Assembly (NCBI GenBank): GCA_963710975.1
Contig: CAVQCG010000001.1
Location: 1-64,000, forward strand
DNA from: JBBQXH01 sp963710975
GTDB taxonomy: Bacteria; Actinomycetota; Thermoleophilia; Gaiellales; Gaiellaceae
Length of the DNA stretch: 64,000 bases
Reading direction: 5' to 3'
The notes below the pieces were generated by a model. It was not told the origin of the DNA and ran no database searches. It saw nothing but the letters and a program-made list of their open reading frames with translations. Shown piece by piece: positions 52,583 through 61,421 of this stretch (positions are counted from its first letter, which is position 1; every line of letters begins with the position of its first letter). A program made the position numbers and the translations under genes.

Positions 52583-53484
52583 GGTCTCGCCGTCGTGCCT
52601 TCTCCGGGGAGCGTCGAGCGCCGCACGTAGACCATCCGGCACTGGCCGTCCCCGAGGCACCGGTACTCGTCCTGGGTCGCGTAGAACTCGTCCCAGAGCC
52701 CGATCGCCTTCATGATCGCCTGGTAGTAGTTCGCCGAGGTGGCTCCGATCGTCTTCTGGTGCATCCTGCTGGCGGCGTCCTTCCCGTACATGTCGATCAT
52801 GTTGTCCCAGAACGGGCACGTCTTGATGATCGCGACGTGGCGGTCGGGGGTCGTCTCGACCTCTTCGACCTCGCTCCCGATCGCCTCCCAGTACGCTCGG
52901 TTCATCTTCGCGAGGTCCTCGGTCGTCCGGATCTCCGTGAGACCGATCGTTGCCTTCACCGCGTCGAGAAAGGTGAGCGCGATCTGCTCCCAGACACGGG
53001 AGTACACGATCAGGCCCTCGCGTGCCCCGTAGTGGTGCTCGAGCACCTGCCACATCTGGTGGTCGTGTGCCGTGAACGCGCGGTTCCAGAAGACGAGCTC
53101 CTCTTCGGCCGTGCGCCCCGTGCGCTCGAGGACGTCGGGGAGCTCGATCCCGAGCTCGAGGCCGTACGGTGGCACCTCCGAGGTGGCCGTGAGCAGGCTC
53201 GCGGCGGCATCCCGGATCTCATCGGGTAGGTTCGCCCAGGTCTCGGCGCAGACGATGCGGGCCTCCTCGTCGCCCTTCGTCTCCGCGGTCGCGGCGAAGA
53301 GCAGCTCCGGCTCGAGCGTGAACCCGTAGATCCACGTATGCAGTGCCTCGTCGACCGACTGGCCGGTGCGCTCGATCGCCTTCACGACCCAGTTTCTCCC
53401 GTCCTCGGGATCATCGCCGGGCGGCCGCAGGAGAAACGGTGCCTCCTCGTCGACGAACTGCTGCTGTCGTGCGTCGGGTGTCAT
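52579..53484 (-). CDS. Hypothetical protein, possible L-2-amino-thiazoline-4-carboxylate hydrolase-like
   Basis: A 301-residue protein. The C-terminal half (about 160-290) holds AFTAHDHQMWQVLEHHYGAR, VAIIKTCPFWDNMIDMYGKD and DEYRCLGDGQCRMVYVRRST. This spacing of Cys-Pro, Trp and a final GD-x-x-C motif recalls the ATC-hydrolase family, but the match is from memory of a weak consensus. The N-terminal half (about 1-150) is unrecognised. It is coupled to ortA by GTGA and follows the M24 peptidase gene. It may act on a thiazoline or another C-N ring. The call is low-confidence. Confidence 0.45.
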   Translation of the reverse strand: MTPDARQQQFVDEEAPFLLRPPGDDPEDGRNWVVKAIERTGQSVDEALHTWIYGFTLEPELLFAATAETKGDEEARIVCAETWANLPDEIRDAAASLLTATSEVPPYGLELGIELPDVLERTGRTAEEELVFWNRAFTAHDHQMWQVLEHHYGAREGLIVYSRVWEQIALTFLDAVKATIGLTEIRTTEDLAKMNRAYWEAIGSEVEEVETTPDRHVAIIKTCPFWDNMIDMYGKDAASRMHQKTIGATSANYYQAIMKAIGLWDEFYATQDEYRCLGDGQCRMVYVRRSTLPGEGTTARP

Positions 53485-53502
53485 GTCCTCCTCCTTCCCC
53501 AG

Positions 53503-54708
53503 TCAGACGGTCGTAGCCAGGCAGTCCTCGAGGTACGGCGTCGTGGTGAGAACCTCCACCCCGTCCTCGGAGACCATGACTGTCTCCTCGAGCGCCGCCT
53601 GGATGTACGTGCTGTCGTCGAGCATCTTGTGGAAGCGCGGCTCGAGCGTGAAGCACATGCCGGGCTCGAGCACCACGTCGAGATGGTCGGGAGCTGTCCC
53701 CGCTTTCATGCAGACAGGAAGCTCGCAGCAGTTGAGGCCGATGCCGTGGCCGGTGTCGAAACGGTTCTCCATGTACCCGTGCGCGATCGCGGTGCGACGC
53801 ACGGCCGCGTCGACCTCGGAGATCCTGATTCCCGGCTTGATCGTCTCGATGCCCGCGTACATCGCCTCGTAGTTCAGCCGGTAGAGCTCCTTGAACTCGG
53901 GCGTCGGCTCCCCGACGAAGCCCGTGCGCATGCAGTCGCCGTTGTACCCCTCGACGATCGGCCCCATGTCCATGACGATCGGGTCGCCCTCCTCGAGCGC
54001 CCGGTTGGTCGGATAGAGCGCGCCTTCGGTCACGGCGCCGGACGTGAGGAAGGGGTAGAAGCCGTCTCCCTCGGAGCCGAGCGCAAACATCCGACCCATG
54101 AACGCGCCGTACACCTCGTATTCGGTAACGCCCGGAGCGAGCGCATCGAGGCCGGCCTGGACACCCTCGCTGGCGACCCATGCCGCCTTGCGCATCAGCT
54201 TGCGCTCCTCCTCGTTCTTCACGATGCGCTCGAAGAGGAGCGCCTCCTCGGCGTTCACGAACTCGATCTCGGGCATCGCCGCCCGCAGGGCATCGAGGAT
54301 CACCCAGGAGACCCGGTCGACGCCCACGCGACCGCGGGTGACGCCGAGGCCGCGGAGCGCGTCCCGTGTCCAGGCGGTGTAGCGATCGTGGATGAGGCTC
54401 GCGTTGAAGACGGAGTAGTGATCCCAGCCCGTCCGCTCCTTCAGCAGCGCACCCTCGTTCGCCCAGTGGGGCCCCGGGGCGACGTGGAGGCCGCAGTCGA
54501 CCGAGGTCACACCGCCCTCGCGCGAGATCAGCGCGAGTGAGTTCGGCTCCCAGCCGTACACGAAGAACCGCCGGACGTCCGCGATGTATTGCACGTTGTC
54601 GTGCTGCGTCGCGAGGATCGCGTCCGCGCCGATCTTCTTGCACGCGCGTATCGCGCCCTCCTGGCGGAGCTCGATCATGCGCTCGTAGTTGACCTCCTCG
54701 AACGTCAT
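53503..54708 (-). CDS. M24-family metallopeptidase (Xaa-Pro aminopeptidase/creatinase-like)
   Basis: A 401-residue pita-bread enzyme. The N-terminal creatinase-like domain (about 1-170) precedes the M24 domain. Dinuclear metal ligands are visible as Asp in VMDMGPIVEGYNGDCMRTG, His in DTGHGIGLNCCE and Glu in LEPGMCFTLEPR and ALEETVMVS. It could cleave Xaa-Pro peptides or creatine-like compounds. The frame is open to 54804, but ATG 54708 (MTFEEVNYERMIELRQ) is preferred. It lies between the M28 peptidase and the thiolase genes in one operon. Confidence 0.88.
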   Translation of the reverse strand: MTFEEVNYERMIELRQEGAIRACKKIGADAILATQHDNVQYIADVRRFFVYGWEPNSLALISREGGVTSVDCGLHVAPGPHWANEGALLKERTGWDHYSVFNASLIHDRYTAWTRDALRGLGVTRGRVGVDRVSWVILDALRAAMPEIEFVNAEEALLFERIVKNEEERKLMRKAAWVASEGVQAGLDALAPGVTEYEVYGAFMGRMFALGSEGDGFYPFLTSGAVTEGALYPTNRALEEGDPIVMDMGPIVEGYNGDCMRTGFVGEPTPEFKELYRLNYEAMYAGIETIKPGIRISEVDAAVRRTAIAHGYMENRFDTGHGIGLNCCELPVCMKAGTAPDHLDVVLEPGMCFTLEPRFHKMLDDSTYIQAALEETVMVSEDGVEVLTTTPYLEDCLATTV

Positions 54709-54721
54709 TGGCGCTCCTTTC

Positions 54722-56011
54722 TCAGCTCTCGTGCGGCAGCTCGTCGGCGTTCGCAAGCCGCCAGACGGTGACCGCGGTGATGTCGGCGACGGCCTTGAGG
54801 GCATTCCCGTCGAGCTTGTCGACGGTGTCGTGGGCGGAGTGGTAGTAGAAGTCGTCCGGACGCCAGAACCACACGGCGGGCACCCCGGCCTCGATGAAGC
54901 GCCCGGACTCGGCGACGCCCCAGGTGGCCGTCATGCGTCCCACGTCGTAGCCGAGCTCGTCCGCGACCGCCTCGAGACGGCGCATGAGCCATTCGGTGTG
55001 CGGGATGGGCTCCGTGTCGGGCCACAGACCGAGCTCGACCAGGTGCAGCTTGCCGCCGACCCCGAACATGTCGAGATCGATTGCCGCACGAATCGCTCCG
55101 AGGGTGCCCTCGGCCCGTCTGGCCTCGATGTACGCGGCAACGCCTGGCGTCGTCCCTTCCTCGGCGGTCGTGCAGAGAAACTCGATGGAGCGCCGTGGGC
55201 GTAGGGTCGACAGGGCCGAAGCGATCTCGAGCATCGTGCCGTAGCCGCTGCCGTTGTCGTTCGCACCGGGCTGGAGGCCGTGGTCACGGTGCGCATGAAT
55301 GACGATCTGCTCCGCTCCAAGGTCGTCCCCTTGCAGAACGCCACTGACGTTCCAGCTCGTGACGGTCGGGGTCTCGCTCTCCACGACGAGTCGCGCTTCC
55401 GCAGCGCCACGGCCGATCGCGTGGAGCAACAGGCCGCCGTCGACACCGGAGACGCAGACTGCAGGGATCTGCTCGGCGCAGAAACGCTTCTCGAGGTGTC
55501 CGTTTCCGGCCTCCATCGACATCCGGTAGGGCCAGGGGAGCGGGTGGACGACCACCATCCCGATCGCGCCGTGCCGTGCGGCGATCGCTGCGAACGTGCC
55601 GAGCCAGAAACGGGAGTAGCCGAATCCGACCTCCTGCAGCACGACGATCTTCCCGCCGACGTCGACCCCGGCGTAGTCGGACTCCTCACCTCCGCCGATA
55701 AACACGAGCTCGCCGCGAATCCCTCCGGGCGGCGTCGGAGGCGAGAAGTACGGCGGAATCGCGTCGAACGTCCGACCGTCGGCGACCAGCTGAAGCTCGA
55801 CCTCGCCGTCGTGGTAGCCGAGCGTGGTGAACTCGCGATCGCCGACCTCGAGCCCCAGGCCGCGAAACCGCTCGCGGGCACCATCCGCCGCGACCGCGTC
55901 GCCGGCCCCTCCCACGAAGCGGTCGCCTGCCGCCACGAGCTCCTCCACGCGGGCGACAGCACGCCTTCCGCTGATCCTGCTTCGCAGATCGTGTTCGACC
56001 GCGGACGACAC
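54722..56011 (-). CDS. M28-family zinc aminopeptidase with PA domain
   Basis: A 429-residue M28 metallopeptidase. Zinc ligands are seen in IVIHAHRDHGLQPGANDNGS (His/Asp), LCTTAEEGTTPG (Glu pair), IDLDMFGVGG (Asp) and YYHSAHDTVDKLD (His). A PA-domain insert lies at about residues 85-200 (FIGGGEESDYAGVDVGGK). No signal peptide is seen, so it may be cytoplasmic. GTG 56011 is chosen because TTGACT (56042-56047) and TACGAT (56019-56024) with 17-nt spacing end 7 nt before it, an excellent leaderless promoter. TTG 56047 is the alternative. It is the first gene of the operon through ortB. Confidence 0.85.
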   Translation of the reverse strand: MSSAVEHDLRSRISGRRAVARVEELVAAGDRFVGGAGDAVAADGARERFRGLGLEVGDREFTTLGYHDGEVELQLVADGRTFDAIPPYFSPPTPPGGIRGELVFIGGGEESDYAGVDVGGKIVVLQEVGFGYSRFWLGTFAAIAARHGAIGMVVVHPLPWPYRMSMEAGNGHLEKRFCAEQIPAVCVSGVDGGLLLHAIGRGAAEARLVVESETPTVTSWNVSGVLQGDDLGAEQIVIHAHRDHGLQPGANDNGSGYGTMLEIASALSTLRPRRSIEFLCTTAEEGTTPGVAAYIEARRAEGTLGAIRAAIDLDMFGVGGKLHLVELGLWPDTEPIPHTEWLMRRLEAVADELGYDVGRMTATWGVAESGRFIEAGVPAVWFWRPDDFYYHSAHDTVDKLDGNALKAVADITAVTVWRLANADELPHES

Positions 56012-56018
56012 CGCGGCG

Positions 56019-56081
56019 ATCGTACGCCGGTGCAACCGGGGAGTCAATAGTTTGACTAAACCGGTTTGACCACGCTAACGT
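56019..56081. promoter_or_regulatory. Divergent promoters with a central palindromic operator candidate
   Basis: Minus strand: TTGACT (56042-56047) and TACGAT (56019-56024), 17-nt spacer, 7 nt before GTG 56011. Plus strand: TTGACT (56052-56057) and TAACGT (56076-56081), 18-nt spacer, serving the amidase at 56119. Between the two -35 elements and inside the plus spacer is the palindrome AAACCGGTTT (56058-56067), flanked by GTTTGAC direct repeats. It is a good site for a repressor such as the XRE-cupin protein encoded in the operon. Confidence 0.65.
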
Positions 56082-56118
56082 GCGCGCGGCGATCGGGCCG
56101 AGCGGGAAGGAGCTCTCG

Positions 56119-57558
56119 ATGAACGGCACCGACCTCTGCTACTTGCCGGCGGTCGAGCTCTCGGCCGCGATCCGCCAGCGCGAGCTCTCGGCCGTCGAGG
56201 TGACCGAGGCAGTCCTGGAGCGCATCGAACGTCTCAACCCATCCCTCAACGCGTTCGCCCTCGTGCTCGCCGACGAGGCGCTGGCCGCCGCACGCGAGGC
56301 GGACAACGCCTTGCTCACGGAGGGGAAGACCGGCGGCCCGCTCCACGGTGTCCCGTTCACGCTCAAGGATCTGACGCTGACCAAGGGCATCCGGACGACG
56401 TTCGGCTCGAAGGCTCTGGTCGAGAACATTCCCGACCAGAACGCCATCTACGTCGACCGGCTCCTGGCGGCGGGCGGCATCTTGATCGGGAAGACGACAT
56501 CACCCGAGCTCGGCAACAAGGCGCTCTGCGACAGCCCGCTCTTCGGAGAGACGAACAATCCGTGGAAGCTGACCCACGTGCCGGGCGGCTCGAGCGGAGG
56601 AGCCGCAGCCGCAGTCGCCGCCGGCCTCGGGCCGATCGCCGATGGAGGTGACGCGGCCGGATCGATCCGAGTACCCGCGAGCTGCTGCGGCGTCGTCGGC
56701 CTGAAGCCGTCCTTTGGCCGCGTCCCGTACGCACCAGGGTTCAGCCCGTTCGAGTCGCTCATCCACATCGGTCCGATCACCCGCACCGTGGCGGATTGTG
56801 CGCTGATGCTCCAGGTGATGGCCGGCCCGGACTCCCGTGACGTGTTCTCGATCGAGGATCGTGCGTTCGACTTCGTGGAGGCGGTGCGTGAACCGGCCGT
56901 CGACGGACTTCGCGTCGCGTACTCGCGAACGCTCGGCTTCAACCCGATCGAGCGCGAGGTTGCCGGGGTGACCGATCGGGCCGCGGCAGCGTTCGCATCC
57001 GAGCTTGGCGCGATCGTCGAGGAGGTCGACCCCGATCTTCCCGACCCGCGCGAGGCAGAGATCACCTACTGGCGAGTGTTCGAGGGCGTGCTCGCGGATG
57101 ACCTCCTCCTGCCGAACCTGGCCTCGCCGGACGATCTCGACGTGCACCTCCGTGAGCTGCACGAGCGGGGGAAGGAGATCTCGGCCTTCGACTTCTACCG
57201 GGCCGCCGTGCTCTTCCGCGGCGAGTTCTACTGGCGTATGCACGCGTTCTTCGAGACGTACGACCTGCTCCTCACGCCAACGCTCTCGGTGGTGCCGTTC
57301 CCGCACCTCGGCGGCGCAGCCGGGCCCTCGTCGGTCGACGGGGTACCCATCGAGCCGTTCGCCGGGTGGCATCTCACATATCCGTTCAACCTCACGGGCC
57401 AGCCGGCGATCAGCATTCCGTGCGGCTTCTCCTCAGACGGACTCCCGATCGGACTCCAGATCGCCGGCCGCCGGCACGCCGACGCCGACGTCCTTCGAGC
57501 AGCAGCAGCCTACGAGCAGGCAGCCCCGTGGGCCGACCTGCGACCTCCGCTCGACTGA
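56119..57558 (+). CDS. Amidase-signature hydrolase, copy 1
   Basis: A 479-residue amidase-signature enzyme. The catalytic triad regions are visible: Lys in GVPFTLKDLTLTKG, cis-Ser in PGGSSGGAAAAVAAGLGPIA and nucleophile Ser in GGDAAGSIRVPASCCG. Such enzymes hydrolyse linear amides to carboxylates and ammonia. ATG 56119 has a GGAAGGAG ribosome site. It is divergent from the M28-ortB operon and shares its regulatory region. It is convergent with a second amidase 8 nt beyond its stop. The substrate is unknown. Confidence 0.92.
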   Translation: MNGTDLCYLPAVELSAAIRQRELSAVEVTEAVLERIERLNPSLNAFALVLADEALAAAREADNALLTEGKTGGPLHGVPFTLKDLTLTKGIRTTFGSKALVENIPDQNAIYVDRLLAAGGILIGKTTSPELGNKALCDSPLFGETNNPWKLTHVPGGSSGGAAAAVAAGLGPIADGGDAAGSIRVPASCCGVVGLKPSFGRVPYAPGFSPFESLIHIGPITRTVADCALMLQVMAGPDSRDVFSIEDRAFDFVEAVREPAVDGLRVAYSRTLGFNPIEREVAGVTDRAAAAFASELGAIVEEVDPDLPDPREAEITYWRVFEGVLADDLLLPNLASPDDLDVHLRELHERGKEISAFDFYRAAVLFRGEFYWRMHAFFETYDLLLTPTLSVVPFPHLGGAAGPSSVDGVPIEPFAGWHLTYPFNLTGQPAISIPCGFSSDGLPIGLQIAGRRHADADVLRAAAAYEQAAPWADLRPPLD

Positions 57559-57566
57559 AACGGGTT

Positions 57567-59003
57567 CTACGCCTCCGGTGGCCGCCGGTAGGGGCCGACG
57601 GCATCCTCGACGACCTGGCAGGCGGCCAGCGTGAGGCTGTCCTCCCAGGGGCGGGCGACCAGCTGCACGCCGATCGGCAGGCCGTCCTCAGTCTGCGACA
57701 CCTGCACCGTCGCAGCCGGGAAGCCGTACACGTTCCACGCCTCCGCGACCGAGAAGGCCTCGAGCCACTCGACGCGGCCGTCCGGGAGATCCCACGCCCG
57801 CTCGCCATGACGCCACGCGGCTATCGAGGCCACCGGGCCGAGGAGAAGCGGGTACTCCGCCATGAACTCGATCAACCCCGTCCGGGCAGCATCTCGTGCA
57901 CTCCAGGCGTTGACATAGTCGATCAGCTCGAGCCCCGAGAAGTCGTTTCGGATGAAGTCGCGTGTGTACTGGTGAAGCTCGTCACGACGGCCGTCCGCAA
58001 GCTCCGCCACCGCGACGGCGATCACCTTGTCGAGGACGAGGTACCAGTCCTCCTGCGCGCGTTCCAGGCCTGGCGGCTGCACCTCCTCGACGACGAGCCC
58101 CGCTGCCTCCAGGTGCCGTCCCGCGTCGCGGACCGCGGTGACGATGGCCGGGTCGACGGGTGTCACGCCGTCACCGGTGAAGAGTCCGACCCGCGTCCCG
58201 GCGAGCGCTTCGGCGGCGACTTCGGGCGGTGCGACAAAGGGAATGGAGCCTGGATCGCCCGCGTCGTACCCGGAGAGGATGCCGAGCGCGAGCGACAGGT
58301 CTTCGACGCGACGCGCCATGGGTCCGATGTTGCACGTGTGCGAGACGATGTTCGCCGGAGCCGGAACGTGGCCGGTCAGCGGGATCCGTCCGGGTGTCCC
58401 CTTCAGGCCGACGATCCCGCTGAGGTGCGACGGAACCCGGATTGACCCACCACCGTCGGTGCCGATGCCGATCGGGGAGAGACCTGCCGATATCGCGGCC
58501 GCCTCTCCGCCGCTCGACCCACCGGGAGTGCGATCGGGGTCCCACGCCGAGTTCGCGCGACCGTACACGTGGCTGTCCGTCTCCCAGCACATCAGGAGCT
58601 CTGGGACGTTCGTCTTTCCGAGCAGTATGCCGCCGGCATCGCGGAACCTGCGCACGACGGGTGCATCGTTCTCCGCCACGAAGTCGATGAGACGCGAGCC
58701 CACGGTCATCCTGTCGCCGGCCGTTGCGATGGCCTCCTTGCACGAGAACGGAACGCCGTGGAGCAGCCCCAGGTCGTCGCCGCGCAGCACCGCGGCCTCA
58801 GCCTCACGAGCCTGCGCGCGGGCATCCTCGGCCCTGAGGAGAACGAACGCGTTCAGCCCGCCGTTGAGTCGCTCGATCCGGGCGAGATGCGCGTCGACCA
58901 GCTCGACGGGCGAGATCTGACGTTCGCGCACGAGCCGCGCCTGCTCCGAGGCGCTCTCGTACAGAAGATCGAGTGTCGAGGCGTTCACTTCAGACGACGC
59001 CAC
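57567..59003 (-). CDS. Amidase-signature hydrolase, copy 2
   Basis: A 478-residue amidase-signature enzyme. The triad regions are GVPFSCKEAIATAG (Lys), TPGGSSGGEAAAISAGLSPI (cis-Ser) and GTDGGGSIRVPSHLSG (nucleophile). It begins TLDLLYESASEQARLVRERQ. Start GTG 59003 or GTG 58988, and the latter leaves one base after the M20 stop and looks tidy. It is in the same operon as M20 copy 3 and the ABC transporter. It differs from copy 1 in sequence, so the two probably have different substrates. Confidence 0.92.
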   Translation of the reverse strand: MASSEVNASTLDLLYESASEQARLVRERQISPVELVDAHLARIERLNGGLNAFVLLRAEDARAQAREAEAAVLRGDDLGLLHGVPFSCKEAIATAGDRMTVGSRLIDFVAENDAPVVRRFRDAGGILLGKTNVPELLMCWETDSHVYGRANSAWDPDRTPGGSSGGEAAAISAGLSPIGIGTDGGGSIRVPSHLSGIVGLKGTPGRIPLTGHVPAPANIVSHTCNIGPMARRVEDLSLALGILSGYDAGDPGSIPFVAPPEVAAEALAGTRVGLFTGDGVTPVDPAIVTAVRDAGRHLEAAGLVVEEVQPPGLERAQEDWYLVLDKVIAVAVAELADGRRDELHQYTRDFIRNDFSGLELIDYVNAWSARDAARTGLIEFMAEYPLLLGPVASIAAWRHGERAWDLPDGRVEWLEAFSVAEAWNVYGFPAATVQVSQTEDGLPIGVQLVARPWEDSLTLAACQVVEDAVGPYRRPPEA

Positions 59004-60320
59004 ACCACTCCATCGCGAGTAGCGCGTACGTCTTCGTCGCCGTGACGAGCTCGTCGATGAGGACGTACTCGTCGTCTGCGTGCGCGACCCGCAGATCGCC
59101 GGGACCGTAGCTCACCGCCGTCACCCCGCCGAGATTGAGGAACGACACGTCCTCGACGGCGGCGAAGCCGTGGATCTCGGGTCGGCCGGCAAAACGGCTC
59201 CCGGCGGCTGCAACCTCGTGAGCGTCTCCGATCGCCGTGCAGATCGGGTGCTCCGGATCGACCGAGAACGGTGGCCAGTCGAGCTTCCACTCGATCACCG
59301 GCGGGTTCTCACGAAGCCACGGATCGAGCTGGGACGCCCTGGCCACGTGCTCTTCGATCTCCCGCTTGACGTCCTCGGGATCGTCGTCCGGGTGATACCA
59401 GCAGCAGTACTCGATCGTCATGAACTCCGAGATGAAGAACGGCACGAGCACGCCCTTCGGGCCGCCGGTGACCACGCCCGGATGGATCGTGAAATGGCCG
59501 GGCGGAAAGAGCGGATGACGCTTGGTCTGGCCCCACTCGTCCTCGAGCTTGCGGATTGCGAGGAAGATGTCGACGCCCTTGTCGATGGCGTTGACGGCAA
59601 CCTCCGCGCCGAGGCCGCCGGCGCGGAACGTGTGGGCGCGCATCGCCGCGTGGGAGGCCTTGCCGGGAACGGTGACCGAGAACCACCAGAAGCCCTGGGC
59701 TGACCGGCACGATCGCGAGCGGCACGGGCGGCGAGCTCGGCTCGGAGACGACACCGGCGTCGGCGGTGTAGCCGCGCTTGACCGTCGCCGTGACGCCGCA
59801 CTCGTGGTCCATGACCTCCTCGCCGACGACCGACTCGAGAATCAGGTCGCCCTGCAGGCGGACACCAGCTTCTGCCAGGGCCCGCGCGGCGAAGGCCTGC
59901 GCGAGGATCCCCGACTTCATGTCGGTCGAGCCGCGTCCCCAGACGCGATCGCGCGTCGACCTTCCCGGAGAAGGGCGATCCGCTCTTCCAGTTTGCGGAG
60001 TCGCCAGGCGGAACGACGTCGACGTGGCCGTTGTAGATCAGCGAGCGCCCGCCGCCCGATCCCTTGACCACGCCGACCGCGTTCTCCCGCCCGGGCTCGA
60101 TGGCAAAGAGGTCGACCTCGGCTCCGAGACCGCCGTAGATTCCGGCCATGAACTTGGAGACCTCGCCCTCGCCTCCGACGACCTCGTCGTAGACCTGGCC
60201 CGGGTACTTCGGGTTCACGCTCTCGATCCGAACGGCGCTCGAGAGCGCGTCGACGAGCTCCGGCGCAAGCCGATCGACTGCGGCGACAACGGTGTCGCAC
60301 AGGTGTCTGTCCAGCGACAT
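58990..60320 (-). CDS. M20-family metallopeptidase, copy 3, with two frameshifts
   Basis: An M20 zinc hydrolase of about 442 residues after correction. Segments are SLIYNGHVDVVPPGDSANW (His), RVWGRGSTDMKSGILA (Asp), ESVVGEEVMDHECGV (Glu pair), VSEPSSPPVPLAIVPV, then GFWWFSVTVPGKASHAAMRA (dimerisation His), and DLRVAHADDEYVLIDE (last His). The frame breaks at about 59951-59957 and at the GGG 59697-59699, each one extra base, and 1331 minus 2 is divisible by three. It is more distant from copies 1 and 2 than they are from each other. ATG 60320 begins MSLDRHLCDTVVAAV. It is downstream of the ABC transporter genes. Confidence 0.85.
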
Positions 60321-60370
60321 CTCCTCTCCTTCCTCGGGCGCGCTCCTCGACGCGCGTCCCGGCGCGCTCG

Positions 60371-61421
60371 CTACAGGTGCACCTCGAGCTCGTGCTCCGG
60401 TGGTATCGCGTCGTCGCTGCGACCACGGCGGCGCGCGAGATAGCCCTGGATCTGCGCCGGCAGGCCGACGATTCCGCGGGTCGTCCCGAGCGTGATCCCG
60501 AGCATGATGATCCCGATCGCGATCAGACGTGGAGCTCCGGAGCCGCTACAGTGCTGGTCGATGAACAGCAGGAGGGCGGTGCCGATCATCGCGCCCTTCG
60601 CCGAGCCGAGGCCTCCCACGACGATCATGGCCAGCAGGAGAAGCAGCGTGTCGAAGCTGAAGATGTTCGGCGAGACGCCGCCGTAGAAGCCCACGTAGAA
60701 CCCGCCGATGAGGCCCAGGACAGCCGAGGAGATGATGAAGACCGCGAAGCGCGCCCGCACGACGCCGATCCCGAGACCGCGTCGCGACGCGCTCGCTCTC
60801 ACGGGCCGTGCGCAACAGCAGCCCGAGCCTGCCGTTGTTCACGACGAGGTAGACGAGCAGGCAGAAGATCGACAGGCCGAGCCCGATGAAGTAGGTGGTG
60901 TAGCGGCCCGTCTGGGTCTGGCCCTCGCCGACCTTCGTGAACGTCGTCGCTCCGTAGAGGCCCTGGTTCTGCCCGAGCACGAGCTGCTGGAGCACGATCG
61001 CACGCCCGACCTCGACGAGGCCGATCGTGAACAGGGCGAAGTAGACGCCTCGCAGCCGGATCGCCGGCGCTGCGACGAGCGCGCCCACGACCGCGCCGGC
61101 GGCAGCGGCGATCACCAGCATCAACACGATGTTCATGCTCCTGGCGCCCGAGATGTCGGTGCCGGCCTTCGAGGCGCCGGCCAGAACCGCGACGAGATAC
61201 GCGGCGGCCCCGACGATCGCCAGGGTTGCGAAGGAGAAGATCCCCGCGGTTCCGATCACGAGCATCCACATCAGGTTCATCGAGAGGTACAGCGCGCCGA
61301 GCACACAGACGCTGATGAAGTAGTTCGTGTTGAAGGCAAACGGCAGTACGATCGCGACGACGAACGCGATCCCCCAGAAGGCCGCGTTGCCGACCGTCTT
61401 GCGGCTCAACAGATCAGCCAC
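60371..61421 (-). CDS. livM: Branched-chain amino acid-type ABC transporter permease LivM, frameshifted
   Basis: A LivM-family permease of about 349 residues after correction. It has many hydrophobic helices, for example AFVVAIVLPFAFNTNYFI, VIGTAGIFSFATLAIVGAAA, VAAPAIRLRGVYFALFTIGL and, after the break, FAVFIISSAVLGLIGGFYVG and MIVVGGLGSAKGAMIGTALL (the EAA-like loop that contacts the ATPase). The frame changes at CC 60778-60779, where removing one base joins SERVATR to LGIGVVRAR. ATG 61421 overlaps the livH end by 8 nt. The C-terminal tail is charged. It works with LivH, LivF, LivG and the binding protein. Confidence 0.9.
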
